DNA of 64,000 nt from CAVVNN01 sp963749605 (GCA_963749605.1 CAVVNN010000004.1:124001-188000), one strand, 5' to 3'. Positions 9,074-17,422 are shown, numbered from the stretch's first letter. The notes: generated by a model not told the origin, from the letters alone. Numbers and translations are program-made.

Positions 9074-10654
9074 GTGCTCTTGGGCGCCACGACCCCAATA
9101 CCCGTCTCGAAGCGCCGCCGGCGAGCGTTCGGCGTTCCGAGTGTGTTCCGTGGCGGTCGCAGGCTGTCGCTGCGCTCGCGCTTCCTGGTGGCGCTGCTGG
9201 CGGTGATCATGGTCGCCGAGACGGTCATCGCGGTGACCTTCTACAACCAGCGCCAGCAGCACTCGCTCAACGAGGATCTGGTCACGCTCGGTCAGCGCAT
9301 GCACCACATGGCCGACTTCCAGTTCGGGGTCGCCCAGCTGGCGCTCCAGCCCGCGCCGGTCGGTCCGCGCCAGATCGACGCGCTGCGCTCGATGCTGGCC
9401 TCGTCCGAAACGGCTTGGCTGCAGGGGGTTCCCCCCCGCGACCAAGCGGCCGTTCAGCTCCTCAGGCCGCGCTTCGAAACCCTTGCAAGCATGCGGATCC
9501 ACCTCGACAACCTGCCGAGCGACTCGCCGCAGAGCCAGCTGGACAGGCGCCTCCTGATCAGTGACGCTCGCAATATGATGGCGACGACTAACCGACTTCA
9601 CCATGCCGTCGATACACGCATCCTCGCCGCGCAGACAAACGCGGAGTCCGGCGAGGACGGCGCATCCCAGACCTTCATCTTCGGCAGTGCGATCTCGCTG
9701 GCGGCCGCGATCGCCCTCGCGCTCCTGCTCGCCCAGAACATCAGCCGCCCGATGGCGCGGCTCGCCGCAGGCGCCCGGGAGCTTGGGGCCGGCCGGCTGG
9801 ACTACCGTCTCGACACCGGCTCGAGCGACGAGATCGGCGTCGTGGCGTCCGAGTTCAACGGGATGGCCGCCCAGCTCCAGGAGGCGCAGGCGACGTTGGA
9901 GGAGCGGGTGCGCAAGCGCACGCGCGAGCTGGCTGAGGCGAACCGCGAGCTCGACCTGCACCGCGCCGAGCAGGAGCGACTGGCGCAGGAGCGTCGCATG
10001 CTGCTCAACCGCGTGATCACCGTGCAGGAGGAGGAGCGCCAGCGCATCTCGAGGGAGCTGCACGATGAGACGGGCCAATCGCTGACGGCGCTCGGGCTCG
10101 GTCTCGAAGCCGCGATGTTGGAGCTGCGCACGGACCGGCAGCAGGGCCTCGACGGCAGGCTGCAGAGCCTGGCGCGCGTTGCGGCCGAGGCGATCGAGGA
10201 GCTCGACCGCCTCGTGCTCGACCTGCGCCCCGCCCAGCTCGACCACCTCGGCCTGGTTGCGACGCTGCGGTGGTACGTGACACAGGTCCGGTTCCAGGCG
10301 GGAGTGGCGACGCGGTTGTCGGTGCGGGGCGAGGCGAAGCGGCTGCAGCCCGAGCTCGAAACGGCGCTGTTTCGAATCGCGCAGGAGGCGCTCACCAACG
10401 CGGTTCGTCACGCAGACGCCAGCCTGGTGGAGGTCGTGCTCAGCTTCGAGCGCGACCTGCTCAGCCTCGAGGTGAGGGACGACGGAGTGGGCTTCGACGC
10501 GGAGGCGACGAACGACGTCGCCCCCTCCTCCCTTGGCCTGATCGGGATGCGAGAGCGCGCGCAGCTCGTGGGCGGCGTCCTCGTGGTGCGGTCGCGGCCT
10601 GGCGAAGGTACGCAGCTCAGCGTCATGGTCCCGCTGGAAGGCGACGACCTATGA
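9074..10654 (+). CDS. membrane sensor histidine kinase, HAMP + HisKA_3 (NarX/DegS-like)
   Basis: A 526-residue sensor kinase. A TM helix (FLVALLAVIMVAETVIAV, about residues 37-54) is followed by an extracytoplasmic region of about 140 residues. A second TM helix (AISLAAAIALALLLAQ) leads directly into a HAMP domain (NISRPMARLAAGARELGAG...). A coiled-coil linker rich in Glu and Arg follows. The HisKA_3 box is RISRELHDETGQ with phospho-acceptor His330. The HATPase domain has TNAVRHADASLVEV, DDGVGFD and GLIGMRERAQLVGG. The sensed signal is unknown because the extracytoplasmic part matches no family I recognise. The start is GTG 9074; an in-frame TTG at 9080 is an alternative. The stop overlaps the regulator start (ATGA). 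Confidence 0.9.
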   Translation: MLLGATTPIPVSKRRRRAFGVPSVFRGGRRLSLRSRFLVALLAVIMVAETVIAVTFYNQRQQHSLNEDLVTLGQRMHHMADFQFGVAQLALQPAPVGPRQIDALRSMLASSETAWLQGVPPRDQAAVQLLRPRFETLASMRIHLDNLPSDSPQSQLDRRLLISDARNMMATTNRLHHAVDTRILAAQTNAESGEDGASQTFIFGSAISLAAAIALALLLAQNISRPMARLAAGARELGAGRLDYRLDTGSSDEIGVVASEFNGMAAQLQEAQATLEERVRKRTRELAEANRELDLHRAEQERLAQERRMLLNRVITVQEEERQRISRELHDETGQSLTALGLGLEAAMLELRTDRQQGLDGRLQSLARVAAEAIEELDRLVLDLRPAQLDHLGLVATLRWYVTQVRFQAGVATRLSVRGEAKRLQPELETALFRIAQEALTNAVRHADASLVEVVLSFERDLLSLEVRDDGVGFDAEATNDVAPSSLGLIGMRERAQLVGGVLVVRSRPGEGTQLSVMVPLEGDDL

Positions 10655-11301
10655 GCATCCGGCTGCTCCTGGTCGACGATCACACCCTCGTCCGCGAGGG
10701 CCTGCGGGCGGTGCTCGACGCGGGCGGGGAGATGAAGGTCGCGGGCGAGGCGGCGAACGGCCTGGAGGCGATCGAGAGGTTCCGCGAGCTGCGGCCCGAT
10801 GTCACGCTCCTGGACATCGGCATGCCCGGAATGGACGGATTCGCGGCCTGCCGGCGAATCCGAGCGGAGCATCCGGACGCACGCATCCTGATCCTCACCG
10901 TTCACGGCGAGGAGCAGTTCTTCTTCGAGGCCCTGCGCGCGGGGGCGCACGGCTACGTCCTCAAGCGCTCCACTGGCGACGACCTGCGCCGGGCGGTTCG
11001 CGCTGTCGCGCAGGGGCGGACCTGGCTTTCTCCCGAGCTGGCGGGAAGCCTGGTCGAGGACTTCGTCAATCGCGTTCGAGCGGGGGAAGGCGATCAGGCG
11101 CTCGACGCGTTGAGCGTGCGGGAGCGGGAGGTGCTCAAGCTCGTCGCCGAGGGACACACGAATGCCGAGATCGCCAAGCTGCTGTCGATCTCTCCCAAGA
11201 CCGTCCAGACGCACCGCGCGCACGCGATGGAGAAGCTGGGCCTGCACGAGCGCACCGGGCTTGTGCGCTACGCGATCCGCACCGGACTGATCGAGCCCTA
11301 G
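10651..11301 (+). CDS. NarL/LuxR-family response regulator
   Basis: A 216-residue DNA-binding response regulator partnered with the upstream kinase. The receiver domain starts MSIRLLLVDDH (acidic pocket Asp9-Asp10). The phospho-acceptor is Asp55 in TLLDIGMPGMDG, and the conserved Lys is in GYVLKRSTGDD. The C-terminal LuxR-type helix-turn-helix is LSVREREVLKLVAEGHTNAE, continuing IAKLLSISPKTVQTH. The ATG overlaps the kinase stop by four bases, so the pair is one operon. Candidate sites nearby are the TACCTCT tandem repeat before the kinase and the GCGGTA/TACCGC inverted repeat just after this gene. Confidence 0.93.
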   Translation: MSIRLLLVDDHTLVREGLRAVLDAGGEMKVAGEAANGLEAIERFRELRPDVTLLDIGMPGMDGFAACRRIRAEHPDARILILTVHGEEQFFFEALRAGAHGYVLKRSTGDDLRRAVRAVAQGRTWLSPELAGSLVEDFVNRVRAGEGDQALDALSVREREVLKLVAEGHTNAEIAKLLSISPKTVQTHRAHAMEKLGLHERTGLVRYAIRTGLIEP

Positions 11302-11317
11302 CCAGACCAGGTCGGTC

Positions 11318-11331
11318 GCGGTAAGTACCGC
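11318..11331. promoter_or_regulatory. inverted repeat GCGGTA-ag-TACCGC, candidate operator
   Basis: A perfect 6-bp inverted repeat with a 2-bp spacer, 16 bases after the response-regulator stop and 55 bases before the small membrane protein gene. A further TACCGC half-site occurs at 11351-11356. The spacing resembles dimeric response-regulator sites. There is no T-tract, so a terminator is less likely. Confidence 0.35.
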
Positions 11332-11386
11332 AATTCGGGCCTGCGACCTATACCGCAGCCAACCCGTTCGCGATGGACTGCCTGCG

Positions 11387-11605
11387 ATGACCCGTTTCTG
11401 CCTCAAGAGCTTCGGAATGCTGTTCGTCTGGACGGGGCTCTTGATGGTCTTCACGTCAGCCGGAGGTTCCCTGCCGATGCTTGGCGCGTTGGTGCTCGTC
11501 GTGTGCGGCGCTTCCTCCCTGGCCACCGTTGCGCGCCACGGCATCGCTCGTGTGATGAGCGACATCTCTCCATCTTCACCACTGGGCACAGGCTCGAGAC
11601 TCTGA
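11387..11605 (+). CDS. small two-TM membrane protein, unknown
   Basis: A 72-residue protein with two hydrophobic stretches (GMLFVWTGLLMVFTSAG and MLGALVLVVCGASSLATV) separated by a short Gly/Ser/Pro turn, then a short soluble tail. I recognise no family. It follows the two-component pair in the same direction, 85 bases after the regulator stop. It is followed by a strong hairpin, so it may be the last gene of, or a target of, that system. It could also be a chance frame, but the hydrophobic pattern and clean ATG favour a real gene. Confidence 0.5.
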   Translation: MTRFCLKSFGMLFVWTGLLMVFTSAGGSLPMLGALVLVVCGASSLATVARHGIARVMSDISPSSPLGTGSRL

Positions 11606-11622
11606 TCGAGTGTGCCAGCCGC

Positions 11623-11653
11623 CCAGCCCGCCGTCGCCGCGGCGGCGGGCTGG
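11623..11653 (+). terminator. strong GC hairpin before the Crp/Fnr gene
   Basis: CCAGCCCGCCG (11623-11633) pairs perfectly with CGGCGGGCTGG (11643-11653). The pairing extends inward by three more pairs (one G-T) to a 3-base loop. It lies between the small membrane gene and the Crp/Fnr start. It has no U-tract, as is common for actinobacterial terminators. It could instead act as an mRNA structure in the Crp leader. Confidence 0.5.
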
Positions 11654-11684
11654 TGCTCGGGCTGCAACCGGCAATAATCCAGAG

Positions 11685-12386
11685 ATGGGTGATTTGGGGG
11701 AGAGTCAGAGCCCGGTCGAGCTGCTGCGAAGCGTGCCGCTCTTCGCCGACCTCGAGGCCGGTGAGCTGGAGCGGTTCTCGCGGGTAGCGGTCCCGCGCTC
11801 GTTCCCAGCCGCGACGCGCGTCTTCCACGAGGGGGATCGCTCCGACGCCTGCTACATCGTCCGCTCCGGCAGCTTTCGCGTCACCCGCGAGCATTCCGAC
11901 GGGCGCGCGATTACGCTGGCCACGCTCAGCCCGGGCGACATCTTCGGCGAGCTGGCGATGCTCGACGGAGAGGTGCGCTCAGCGAGCGTCGAGGCGCTCA
12001 GCGACGGCGAGCTGCTGGCCCTGCCTGCGGGGGAGGTGCGGGCGCTGCTGGGCCGCCATCCCGAGATCACGGTGAAGCTGGTGAGGGCGCTGGTGCGGCG
12101 GCTGCGCGCGGCCAACGAGCGGATCTCCCGCCAGTCCTTTCAGACGGTTCCCAGTCGCGTTGCCGGCGTCCTCTCCCAGCTGGTCGCCGATGAGGCGCCG
12201 CAAGGCAGCGAGGGGGGCGAGGTGACGATCCGGATGAACCAGGCCGACCTGGCCCAGCTCGCCGGCACCTCGCGGGAGAGCGTCAGCCGCTTCCTCGCCG
12301 ACCTGGAGCGAGCCGGCGTAGTCCGCTCGGGCCGCGGCCGAGTCACCGTGCTCGACCCGCCCAAGCTCCAGAACTACATCTACTGA
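11685..12386 (+). CDS. Crp/Fnr-family transcriptional regulator
   Basis: A 233-residue regulator. The N-terminal cyclic-nucleotide-binding fold begins LLRSVPLFADLEAGELERF. It includes GDIFGELAMLDGEVRSASVEA, the phosphate-binding cassette with the conserved Glu and Arg, so cAMP or a related ligand is plausible. There are no clustered cysteines as in FNR. A long dimerisation helix follows. The C-terminal winged helix has MNQADLAQLAGTSRESVSRF as its recognition unit. ATG 11685 is chosen because the preceding 25 codons run through the hairpin and encode Arg/Pro-rich sequence. The gene ends 4 bases before the convergent RTX-protein stop. Confidence 0.92.
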   Translation: MGDLGESQSPVELLRSVPLFADLEAGELERFSRVAVPRSFPAATRVFHEGDRSDACYIVRSGSFRVTREHSDGRAITLATLSPGDIFGELAMLDGEVRSASVEALSDGELLALPAGEVRALLGRHPEITVKLVRALVRRLRAANERISRQSFQTVPSRVAGVLSQLVADEAPQGSEGGEVTIRMNQADLAQLAGTSRESVSRFLADLERAGVVRSGRGRVTVLDPPKLQNYIY

Positions 12387-12390
12387 CGGG

Positions 12391-14262
12391 CTACTGGTGT
12401 TCGGCGTCGCGGCCGGGGCCGCCGACGATGCGGTCGTTGCCGCTGCCGCCGACGAGGTGGTCGTTGCCGCCGCGGCCGATCAGGAGGTCGCTCCCGTCAT
12501 GTCCCATCAATGTGTTGGCGCGGTTGTCGCCAATCATGGTGTCGGGGCCGTTGGATCCCTCCATCGCCTCGATCGAGCCGTAGATGCGCCCCTGGGTACA
12601 GCCCCCTCCGGCCCGCGAGACCGCGCCGCCGATCTGCGCCGTCACCCCCGGGTTGAAGCGGATGAAGGAGGCGGTGTCGCTGCCCGGCCCACCGTCGAAG
12701 GTGTCGCCGTCGCAGGGGTCTCCGCCGACCAGCAGGTCCGAGCCTTCGCCGCCGATCAGGGTGCTCTTGCCGCTGTCGTAGGGGGTGGGGAGGTCGGTGC
12801 GGGCGCCGATCAGGCCGTCGTCGCCGGGGCCTCCACTGAGCAGGTCGGGGTCGCTGTCGTCGCCGGCTTCGAGGATGTCGTTGCCGCGCCCGCCGTAGAG
12901 CGCGTCCGCGCCGGGGCCGCCGTCGAGCCGAATCTGCACGTCGGGCGGCACGCTGGCGTCGATGTGGACGGTGTCGGGGCCGGCTTCGGCGTCGACGAGG
13001 AGGGACTGGATGCCGTCGGGACAGTGGACCGCGACGCCGCTGGGCGGGTCGCAGCCCTGCACGTTGCCGGCCGGGATCGAGGCGGTGGAGTCGGAGATGA
13101 CGTAGCCGGAGCCGTCGGAGGCGACCGCGATGTCGTCGCCCCCGGGCGTGCCGCGCACGCTCAGCGTGGCGGAGCCGTCGATGCTCTGGGTGCGCACGAC
13201 CGAGGCGCCGCTCGCCTGCGCCATCGGCGGTTCGCAGGCTTCCTCCAGCGTCGCGTTGCTGCACCGCGCGCCGTCCGGGCCTCCGTAGAGCTGGTTGGCG
13301 CCGCCGCGCCCTTCGAGAGTGTCGTAGCCGGCGGCGCCGTCGAGGCGATTGGATTCGCCGTCGCCCGCGATGGCATCCGGCGAGGGCGAGCCGATCACGT
13401 CCTCGAACCCGCTCAGGGTATCCGTCCCGTCGCCCTTCGCCGTGCCGGCGGCGAGGTCGACGGTGACCGCCTCCGGGGAGTCCGAGTAGGAAACGATGTC
13501 TTCGCTTCCGGCCCCGCCGCCGAGGGTGTCGTGGCCGAGGTCGCCGCGGACGATGTCGCCGTTTCCGGCCCCGCCGTCGACGCTGTCGCTGCCCAGGTTC
13601 CCCACCACCACGTCGCCGTCGCCTTCGCCCCCTTCGAGCTGGTCGTCGCCGAGCCCGCCGTCGAGGTAATCGGTTCCCGGCCCGCCTTCCATCGGGTCGT
13701 TGCCGCGTCCGCCGAAGAGGCGATCGTTGCCGCCGCCCCCGTCGATCGCCTTGTCGGACGCCCGCCCCGCGTAGAGCGTGTCTTCGCCTTCTTCGCCATA
13801 CATCCAGTCGGGCCCTTTGCCGCCGGTCAGGTAGTCGTTGCCGCCGCCGGCGGCGAGGTGGTCGCTCCCCTTGTCGCCGTCGAGGCTGTCGCTTTCTTCG
13901 CCGCCGTAGAGGTTGTCGGAGCCGGTGCCGCCGAGCAGGCGGTCGTTGCCGGCTTCGCCGAAGAGGGAGTCGAAGCCGCGCCCGCCGACGAGGGTGTCGT
14001 CGCCCGGCCCGCCGCAGATCGTGTCGTTGCCGTTCGGCCCGCCGCCGATCCTGTCGTTGCCGCCGCCGCCGTAGATCACGTCGCTCGCCCGCTTGCCGAC
14101 GATGACGTCGTTGCCCGGCGTGCCCACGATCGTCACGTGCTTGCCACCGCAGGTCATCGCCGCGGCGTCGCCGGCGGCGGGTCCGAGCAGGGCGAGCGCG
14201 GCAAAGCCGGCGGCGAGGCAGGCGCAGAGTGCACGGCGGGTGTTTGCCCAGGAAGAAGTCAT
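12391..14262 (-). CDS. secreted RTX-like calcium-binding repeat protein
   Basis: A 623-residue secreted protein built mostly of glycine/aspartate-rich nonapeptides of the GGxGxDxLx type (hemolysin-type calcium-binding repeats). An N-terminal signal peptide (CACLAAGFAALALLGPAAGDAAA) is followed by the short lead VTIVGTPGNDVIVGKRASDV. A first long block of about 30 repeats (residues 50-330) folds as a calcium beta-roll in this family. An interrupting region of about 110 residues contains a possible disulfide pair. A second repeat block runs to the C-terminus. No catalytic domain is seen. Typical RTX toxins use type I export in Gram-negatives; the Sec signal here implies a different route. The role may be cell-surface or matrix, which is inference. 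Confidence 0.85.
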   Translation of the reverse strand: MTSSWANTRRALCACLAAGFAALALLGPAAGDAAAMTCGGKHVTIVGTPGNDVIVGKRASDVIYGGGGNDRIGGGPNGNDTICGGPGDDTLVGGRGFDSLFGEAGNDRLLGGTGSDNLYGGEESDSLDGDKGSDHLAAGGGNDYLTGGKGPDWMYGEEGEDTLYAGRASDKAIDGGGGNDRLFGGRGNDPMEGGPGTDYLDGGLGDDQLEGGEGDGDVVVGNLGSDSVDGGAGNGDIVRGDLGHDTLGGGAGSEDIVSYSDSPEAVTVDLAAGTAKGDGTDTLSGFEDVIGSPSPDAIAGDGESNRLDGAAGYDTLEGRGGANQLYGGPDGARCSNATLEEACEPPMAQASGASVVRTQSIDGSATLSVRGTPGGDDIAVASDGSGYVISDSTASIPAGNVQGCDPPSGVAVHCPDGIQSLLVDAEAGPDTVHIDASVPPDVQIRLDGGPGADALYGGRGNDILEAGDDSDPDLLSGGPGDDGLIGARTDLPTPYDSGKSTLIGGEGSDLLVGGDPCDGDTFDGGPGSDTASFIRFNPGVTAQIGGAVSRAGGGCTQGRIYGSIEAMEGSNGPDTMIGDNRANTLMGHDGSDLLIGRGGNDHLVGGSGNDRIVGGPGRDAEHQ

Positions 14263-14358
14263 TCACTTCTTCTCTCGACTCCCAGGCATGAGCGCTGGAG
14301 TCCACTCGAACACCTGTCCAGCCCCGCTCCGCCGCTGGTCAGATACCCTCGCTCCCGC

Positions 14359-14763
14359 ATGCGAGGCGGTATCTACGTTCTCAACTTCTACTCAGCCGTC
14401 TTCATCGACCAGCTCAAGCGCGGTCGCAAGACGGCGACGATCCGTCTCGGCGACAAGAGCAACAAGTACGAGCGCGGCCAGGTGGTCTGGGTCACGGTCG
14501 GCTTCCGCCACAGCCCGCGCGAGAAGATCTTCACCGCGGTCATCGACGACGTCGAGGTGAAGAAGGTCGGCGAGCTCTCGCCCCGCGACATCGAGCACGA
14601 CAATCCCGAGTTCCGCCGCCTCGAGGAGACCGCCAACTTCCTCGAGCAGATCTACGGCCGCCCGATCTCGATGGACGACACGGTGACGGTGATCCGCTTC
14701 TCGCAGATCACCGAGTCCCCCGGCGCCCACTTCGGCAATGGGGAGACCCCGCACCACAACTGA
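14359..14763 (+). CDS. ASCH-domain (PUA-like fold) protein
   Basis: A 134-residue protein resembling the ASCH superfamily, a PUA-like beta-barrel proposed to bind RNA. The motif is seen as LKRGRKTATIRLGDKSNKYE, continuing RGQVVWVTVG, with later FTAVIDDVEVKKVGELSPRD. The Gly-Lys-Lys/Arg-Thr-hT-type signature at the start of the domain is present as GRKTATIR. The start ATG 14359 gives MRGGIYVLNFYSAVF. The gene diverges from the RTX-repeat gene and is followed after 33 bases by the SRPBCC gene. The target is unknown. Confidence 0.7.
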   Translation: MRGGIYVLNFYSAVFIDQLKRGRKTATIRLGDKSNKYERGQVVWVTVGFRHSPREKIFTAVIDDVEVKKVGELSPRDIEHDNPEFRRLEETANFLEQIYGRPISMDDTVTVIRFSQITESPGAHFGNGETPHHN

Positions 14764-14796
14764 TCCGATCCCCCGCCTTCCTCCTATCCCGTCCCA

Positions 14797-15270
14797 GTGG
14801 CCCACTACTCCTTCCTCACGACCTGGTTGCTCGACTCGCCGCGCGAGCCCGTCTGGGAGGCGATCCACGATCAGGAGAGCTGGCCGCAGTGGTGGCGCGG
14901 GGTGGAGGAAGCCGAGGAGCTGAAGCCCGGCACGGAGGACGGGCTCGGCTCGGTCTCGCGGCTGGTCTGGAAGAGCCTCCTCCCCTACCGGGTCGAGTTC
15001 GAGGTGACCACGAAGCGGGTCGAACGCCCCCATCTGCTCGAAGGCCACGCGGTCGGCGAGCTGGACGGGGTCGGCCGCTGGCGGCTGTATGAGAGCGACG
15101 GCGTCACCGCCGTCCTCTACGAATGGAACGTCTCGACCACCAAGCCGTGGATGAACCTGCTCGCCCCCTTCGCGCGCCCCGCCTTCGAGTGGAACCACGA
15201 CTGGGTGATGTCGCATGGGGGCGAGGGAATCGCCCGACTGCTCGGCTGCAGGCTGCTCGCCAGCAATTGA
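14797..15270 (+). CDS. SRPBCC-family (polyketide cyclase/START-like) protein
   Basis: A 157-residue protein of the SRPBCC ligand-binding fold. It begins TTWLLDSPREPVWEAIHDQE with SWPQWWRGV, the usual first strand, helix and Trp motif of the family. It ends in the long C-terminal helix HDWVMSHGGEGIARLLGCRL. The ligand is unknown. The start is GTG 14797. The stop overlaps the -35 element of the groES promoter, so termination of this gene and initiation of groESL are packed together. Confidence 0.75.
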   Translation: MAHYSFLTTWLLDSPREPVWEAIHDQESWPQWWRGVEEAEELKPGTEDGLGSVSRLVWKSLLPYRVEFEVTTKRVERPHLLEGHAVGELDGVGRWRLYESDGVTAVLYEWNVSTTKPWMNLLAPFARPAFEWNHDWVMSHGGEGIARLLGCRLLASN

Positions 15271-15294
15271 CCGCCGGCGCAAGCTCGCTATCTT
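15267..15294 (+). promoter_or_regulatory. groESL promoter (-35 TTGACC, -10 TATCTT)
   Basis: TTGACC at 15267-15272 and TATCTT at 15289-15294 are separated by 16 bases. Together they form a housekeeping-type promoter whose expected start point falls at the left edge of the CIRCE element. The -35 box overlaps the stop codon of the preceding gene. Confidence 0.6.
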
Positions 15295-15302
15295 TTCAGG
15301 CG

Positions 15303-15329
15303 TTGGCACTCATACCTGTAGAGTGCCAA
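15303..15329 (+). promoter_or_regulatory. CIRCE operator (HrcA-binding site) upstream of groES
   Basis: TTGGCACTC (15303-15311), a 9-base spacer, then GAGTGCCAA (15321-15329) form a perfect 9-9-9 inverted repeat. It matches the CIRCE consensus TTAGCACTC-N9-GAGTGCTAA except for one symmetric base change in each arm. HrcA binds this element and represses groESL outside heat shock. It lies about 85 bases before the groES start. hrcA itself is not in the window. Confidence 0.95.
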
Positions 15330-15414
15330 CAGTCGCGGGGCGCCGCAAATGGCGCTCAGGTGCGAATTTTCCGACTTTGCCAGTAATACACCGACCGATA
15401 ACGGAGGTTCACGG

Positions 15415-15702
15415 ATGAAGCTGAAGCCCCTCGGGGACCGGCTGATCGTCAAGCCGATCGATGAGGAGGAGACGACCGCTAGCGGCATCGTCCTCCCCGA
15501 CACGGCCAAAGAGAAGCCGCAGAAGGGCAAGGTCGTCGCCGTCGGCGACGGCGCGATCCAAGAGGACGGCAGCCGTCGCCCTCTCGACGTCGCGGAGGGC
15601 GACGAGGTCCTCTACTCCAAATACGGCGGCACCGAGGTCACCGTCGAGGGAGACGACCTGCTCGTGCTTCGCGAGTCGGACGTCCTCGCCAAGCTCGGCT
15701 GA
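15415..15702 (+). CDS. groES: co-chaperonin GroES
   Basis: A 95-residue GroES, the lid of the GroEL chamber. It begins MKLKPLGDRLIVKPIDEEET. The mobile loop is seen as TASGIVLPDTAKEKPQKGKV, followed by VVAVGDGAI, then the core and C-terminal strands VLYSKYGGTEVTVEGDDLLV. The Shine-Dalgarno CGGAGG lies about 8 bases upstream. The gene is the first of the groES-groEL operon under CIRCE control, and the 42-base gap to groEL holds no promoter. Confidence 0.98.
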   Translation: MKLKPLGDRLIVKPIDEEETTASGIVLPDTAKEKPQKGKVVAVGDGAIQEDGSRRPLDVAEGDEVLYSKYGGTEVTVEGDDLLVLRESDVLAKLG

Positions 15703-15744
15703 CCCCGCAACGGAACTTAGAAGAACCAAGGAGGAACGAAACAG

Positions 15745-17379
15745 ATGGCTCACAAGGAGCTGAAGTTCAGCGAGGAGGCCAGGGGGGCCCTGCAGGCCGG
15801 CGTCGATGCCGTCGCCGATGCGGTCAAGGTCACCCTCGGCCCTAAGGGTCGCTATGTCGTGCTCGACAAAAAGTTCGGCGCGCCGACGATCACCAACGAC
15901 GGCGTCACCATCGCTCGCGAGATCGAGGTCGAGGACGTCTTCGAGAACCAGGGCGCCCAGCTGGTCCGCGAGGTCGCCACGGCGACCAACGACGTGGCCG
16001 GCGACGGCACCACCACCGCGACCCTGCTGGCGCAGATCATCGTCCGTCAGGGCCTCAAGAACGTCGCCGCCGGCGCCAACCCGCTGGCCCTGCGCCGCGG
16101 GATCGAGAAGGCCGTCGACGAGGTCGTCGAGAACCTGCGCGAGAAGCAGTCCAAGGAGGTCGCCGGCAAGGAGCAGATCGCCCGTGTCGCCGCCATCTCC
16201 GCCGCCGACGACGAGATCGGCAACGTGATCGCCGACGCGATCGAGAAGGTCGGCAAGGACGGCGTGGTCAACGTCGAGGAGGGCCAGACCTTCGGCATGG
16301 AGCTGGAGTTCACCGAGGGGATGCAGTTCGACAAGGGCTACATCTCCCCGTACATGGTCACCGACCAGGACCGCATGGAGGCGGTGCTGGAGGACCCCTA
16401 CATCCTCATCGCCAACCAGAAAATCGGCTCGGTGCGCGACATCCTGCCGATCCTGGAGCAGGTGATGCAGGGCGGCAAGCCGCTGCTGATCGTTGCCGAG
16501 GACGTCGAGGGCGAGTGCCTCGCGACGCTCGTCGTCAACAAGCTGCGCGGCACCTTCACCGGCGTCGCCGTGAAGGCGCCGGGCTTCGGCGATCGCCGCA
16601 AGCGGATGCTCGAGGACATCGCGATCCTCAGCGGCGGTGAGGTGATCACCGAGGAGATGGGCCTCAAACTGGAGAACACCCAAATCGACCAGCTCGGTAG
16701 GGCCCGTCGCGTCGTCGTCTCCAAGGACACGACGACGATCATCGACGGGGCCGGCGAGGGCGACGCCATCAAGGGTCGGATCAAGCAGATCAAATCGGAA
16801 GTCGAGAACACCGACTCCGACTTCGATCGCGAGAAGCTCCAGGAGCGCCTCGCCAAGCTGGCCGGCGGTGTGGCCGTGGTCAAGGTCGGCGCCGCGACCG
16901 AGACCGAGATGAAGGAGAAAAAGCACCGCGTCGAGGACGCGCTGCAGGCGACCCGCGCCGCCCTCGAGGAGGGCGTTGTGCCGGGTGGCGGCGTGGCGCT
17001 GCTCAACGCCCAGGCCGGTCTCGACCCCGACTCGCTCGAGGACCCCGACGAGCAGACGGGGGCGCGGATCATCCACCGCGCGCTCGAGGAGCCGGTCCGC
17101 CAGATCGCCGAGAACTCCGGCGAGGAGGGCTCGGTCGTCGTCAACAAGGTCCGAGACCTGAAGCCGGGCGAAGGCCTCAACGCGGACACCGGCGAGTACG
17201 GCGACCTGATCAAGGCCGGCGTCATCGACCCGACCATGGTCACGCGCTCGGCGCTGCAGAACGCGGCCTCGATCGCAAAGAACATCCTCGTCACCGAGGC
17301 AGTGATCGCCGAACCGCCCGAGGAAGGCGGCGGCGGCGGTATGCCCGGCGGTATGCCGGACATGGGCGGGATGATGTAG
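15745..17379 (+). CDS. groEL: chaperonin GroEL (60 kDa)
   Basis: A 544-residue GroEL with the ATP-binding LGPKGRYVVLDKKFGAPTIT and VAGDGTTTATLLAQ, and the apical domain ending in KAPGFGDRRKRMLEDIA. The C-terminal tail is GGGGGMPGGMPDMGGMM, the Gly-Met type usual for the general-housekeeping copy and unlike the His-rich tails of some actinobacterial second copies. A strong ribosome site AAGGAGG lies at 15727-15733. It is co-transcribed with groES and followed by a clear terminator. Confidence 0.99.
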   Translation: MAHKELKFSEEARGALQAGVDAVADAVKVTLGPKGRYVVLDKKFGAPTITNDGVTIAREIEVEDVFENQGAQLVREVATATNDVAGDGTTTATLLAQIIVRQGLKNVAAGANPLALRRGIEKAVDEVVENLREKQSKEVAGKEQIARVAAISAADDEIGNVIADAIEKVGKDGVVNVEEGQTFGMELEFTEGMQFDKGYISPYMVTDQDRMEAVLEDPYILIANQKIGSVRDILPILEQVMQGGKPLLIVAEDVEGECLATLVVNKLRGTFTGVAVKAPGFGDRRKRMLEDIAILSGGEVITEEMGLKLENTQIDQLGRARRVVVSKDTTTIIDGAGEGDAIKGRIKQIKSEVENTDSDFDREKLQERLAKLAGGVAVVKVGAATETEMKEKKHRVEDALQATRAALEEGVVPGGGVALLNAQAGLDPDSLEDPDEQTGARIIHRALEEPVRQIAENSGEEGSVVVNKVRDLKPGEGLNADTGEYGDLIKAGVIDPTMVTRSALQNAASIAKNILVTEAVIAEPPEEGGGGGMPGGMPDMGGMM

Positions 17380-17422
17380 CACGCCTGCCAGGCGATCCTC
17401 GCCCCAACAGGCGAGTGGCTTT

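Noticed and set aside
12420..14130. CRISPR-like regular repeats of about 27 bases
   Set aside because: The periodicity comes from coding the GGxGxDxLx nonapeptide in triplets. Copies diverge at third positions and there are no unique spacers or cas genes.
12397..14358. Long plus-strand frame opposite the RTX-repeat gene
   Set aside because: It is a Val/Ala/Gly-rich mirror of the nonapeptide repeats. Only its last part, from ATG 14359, is a real gene (ASCH).
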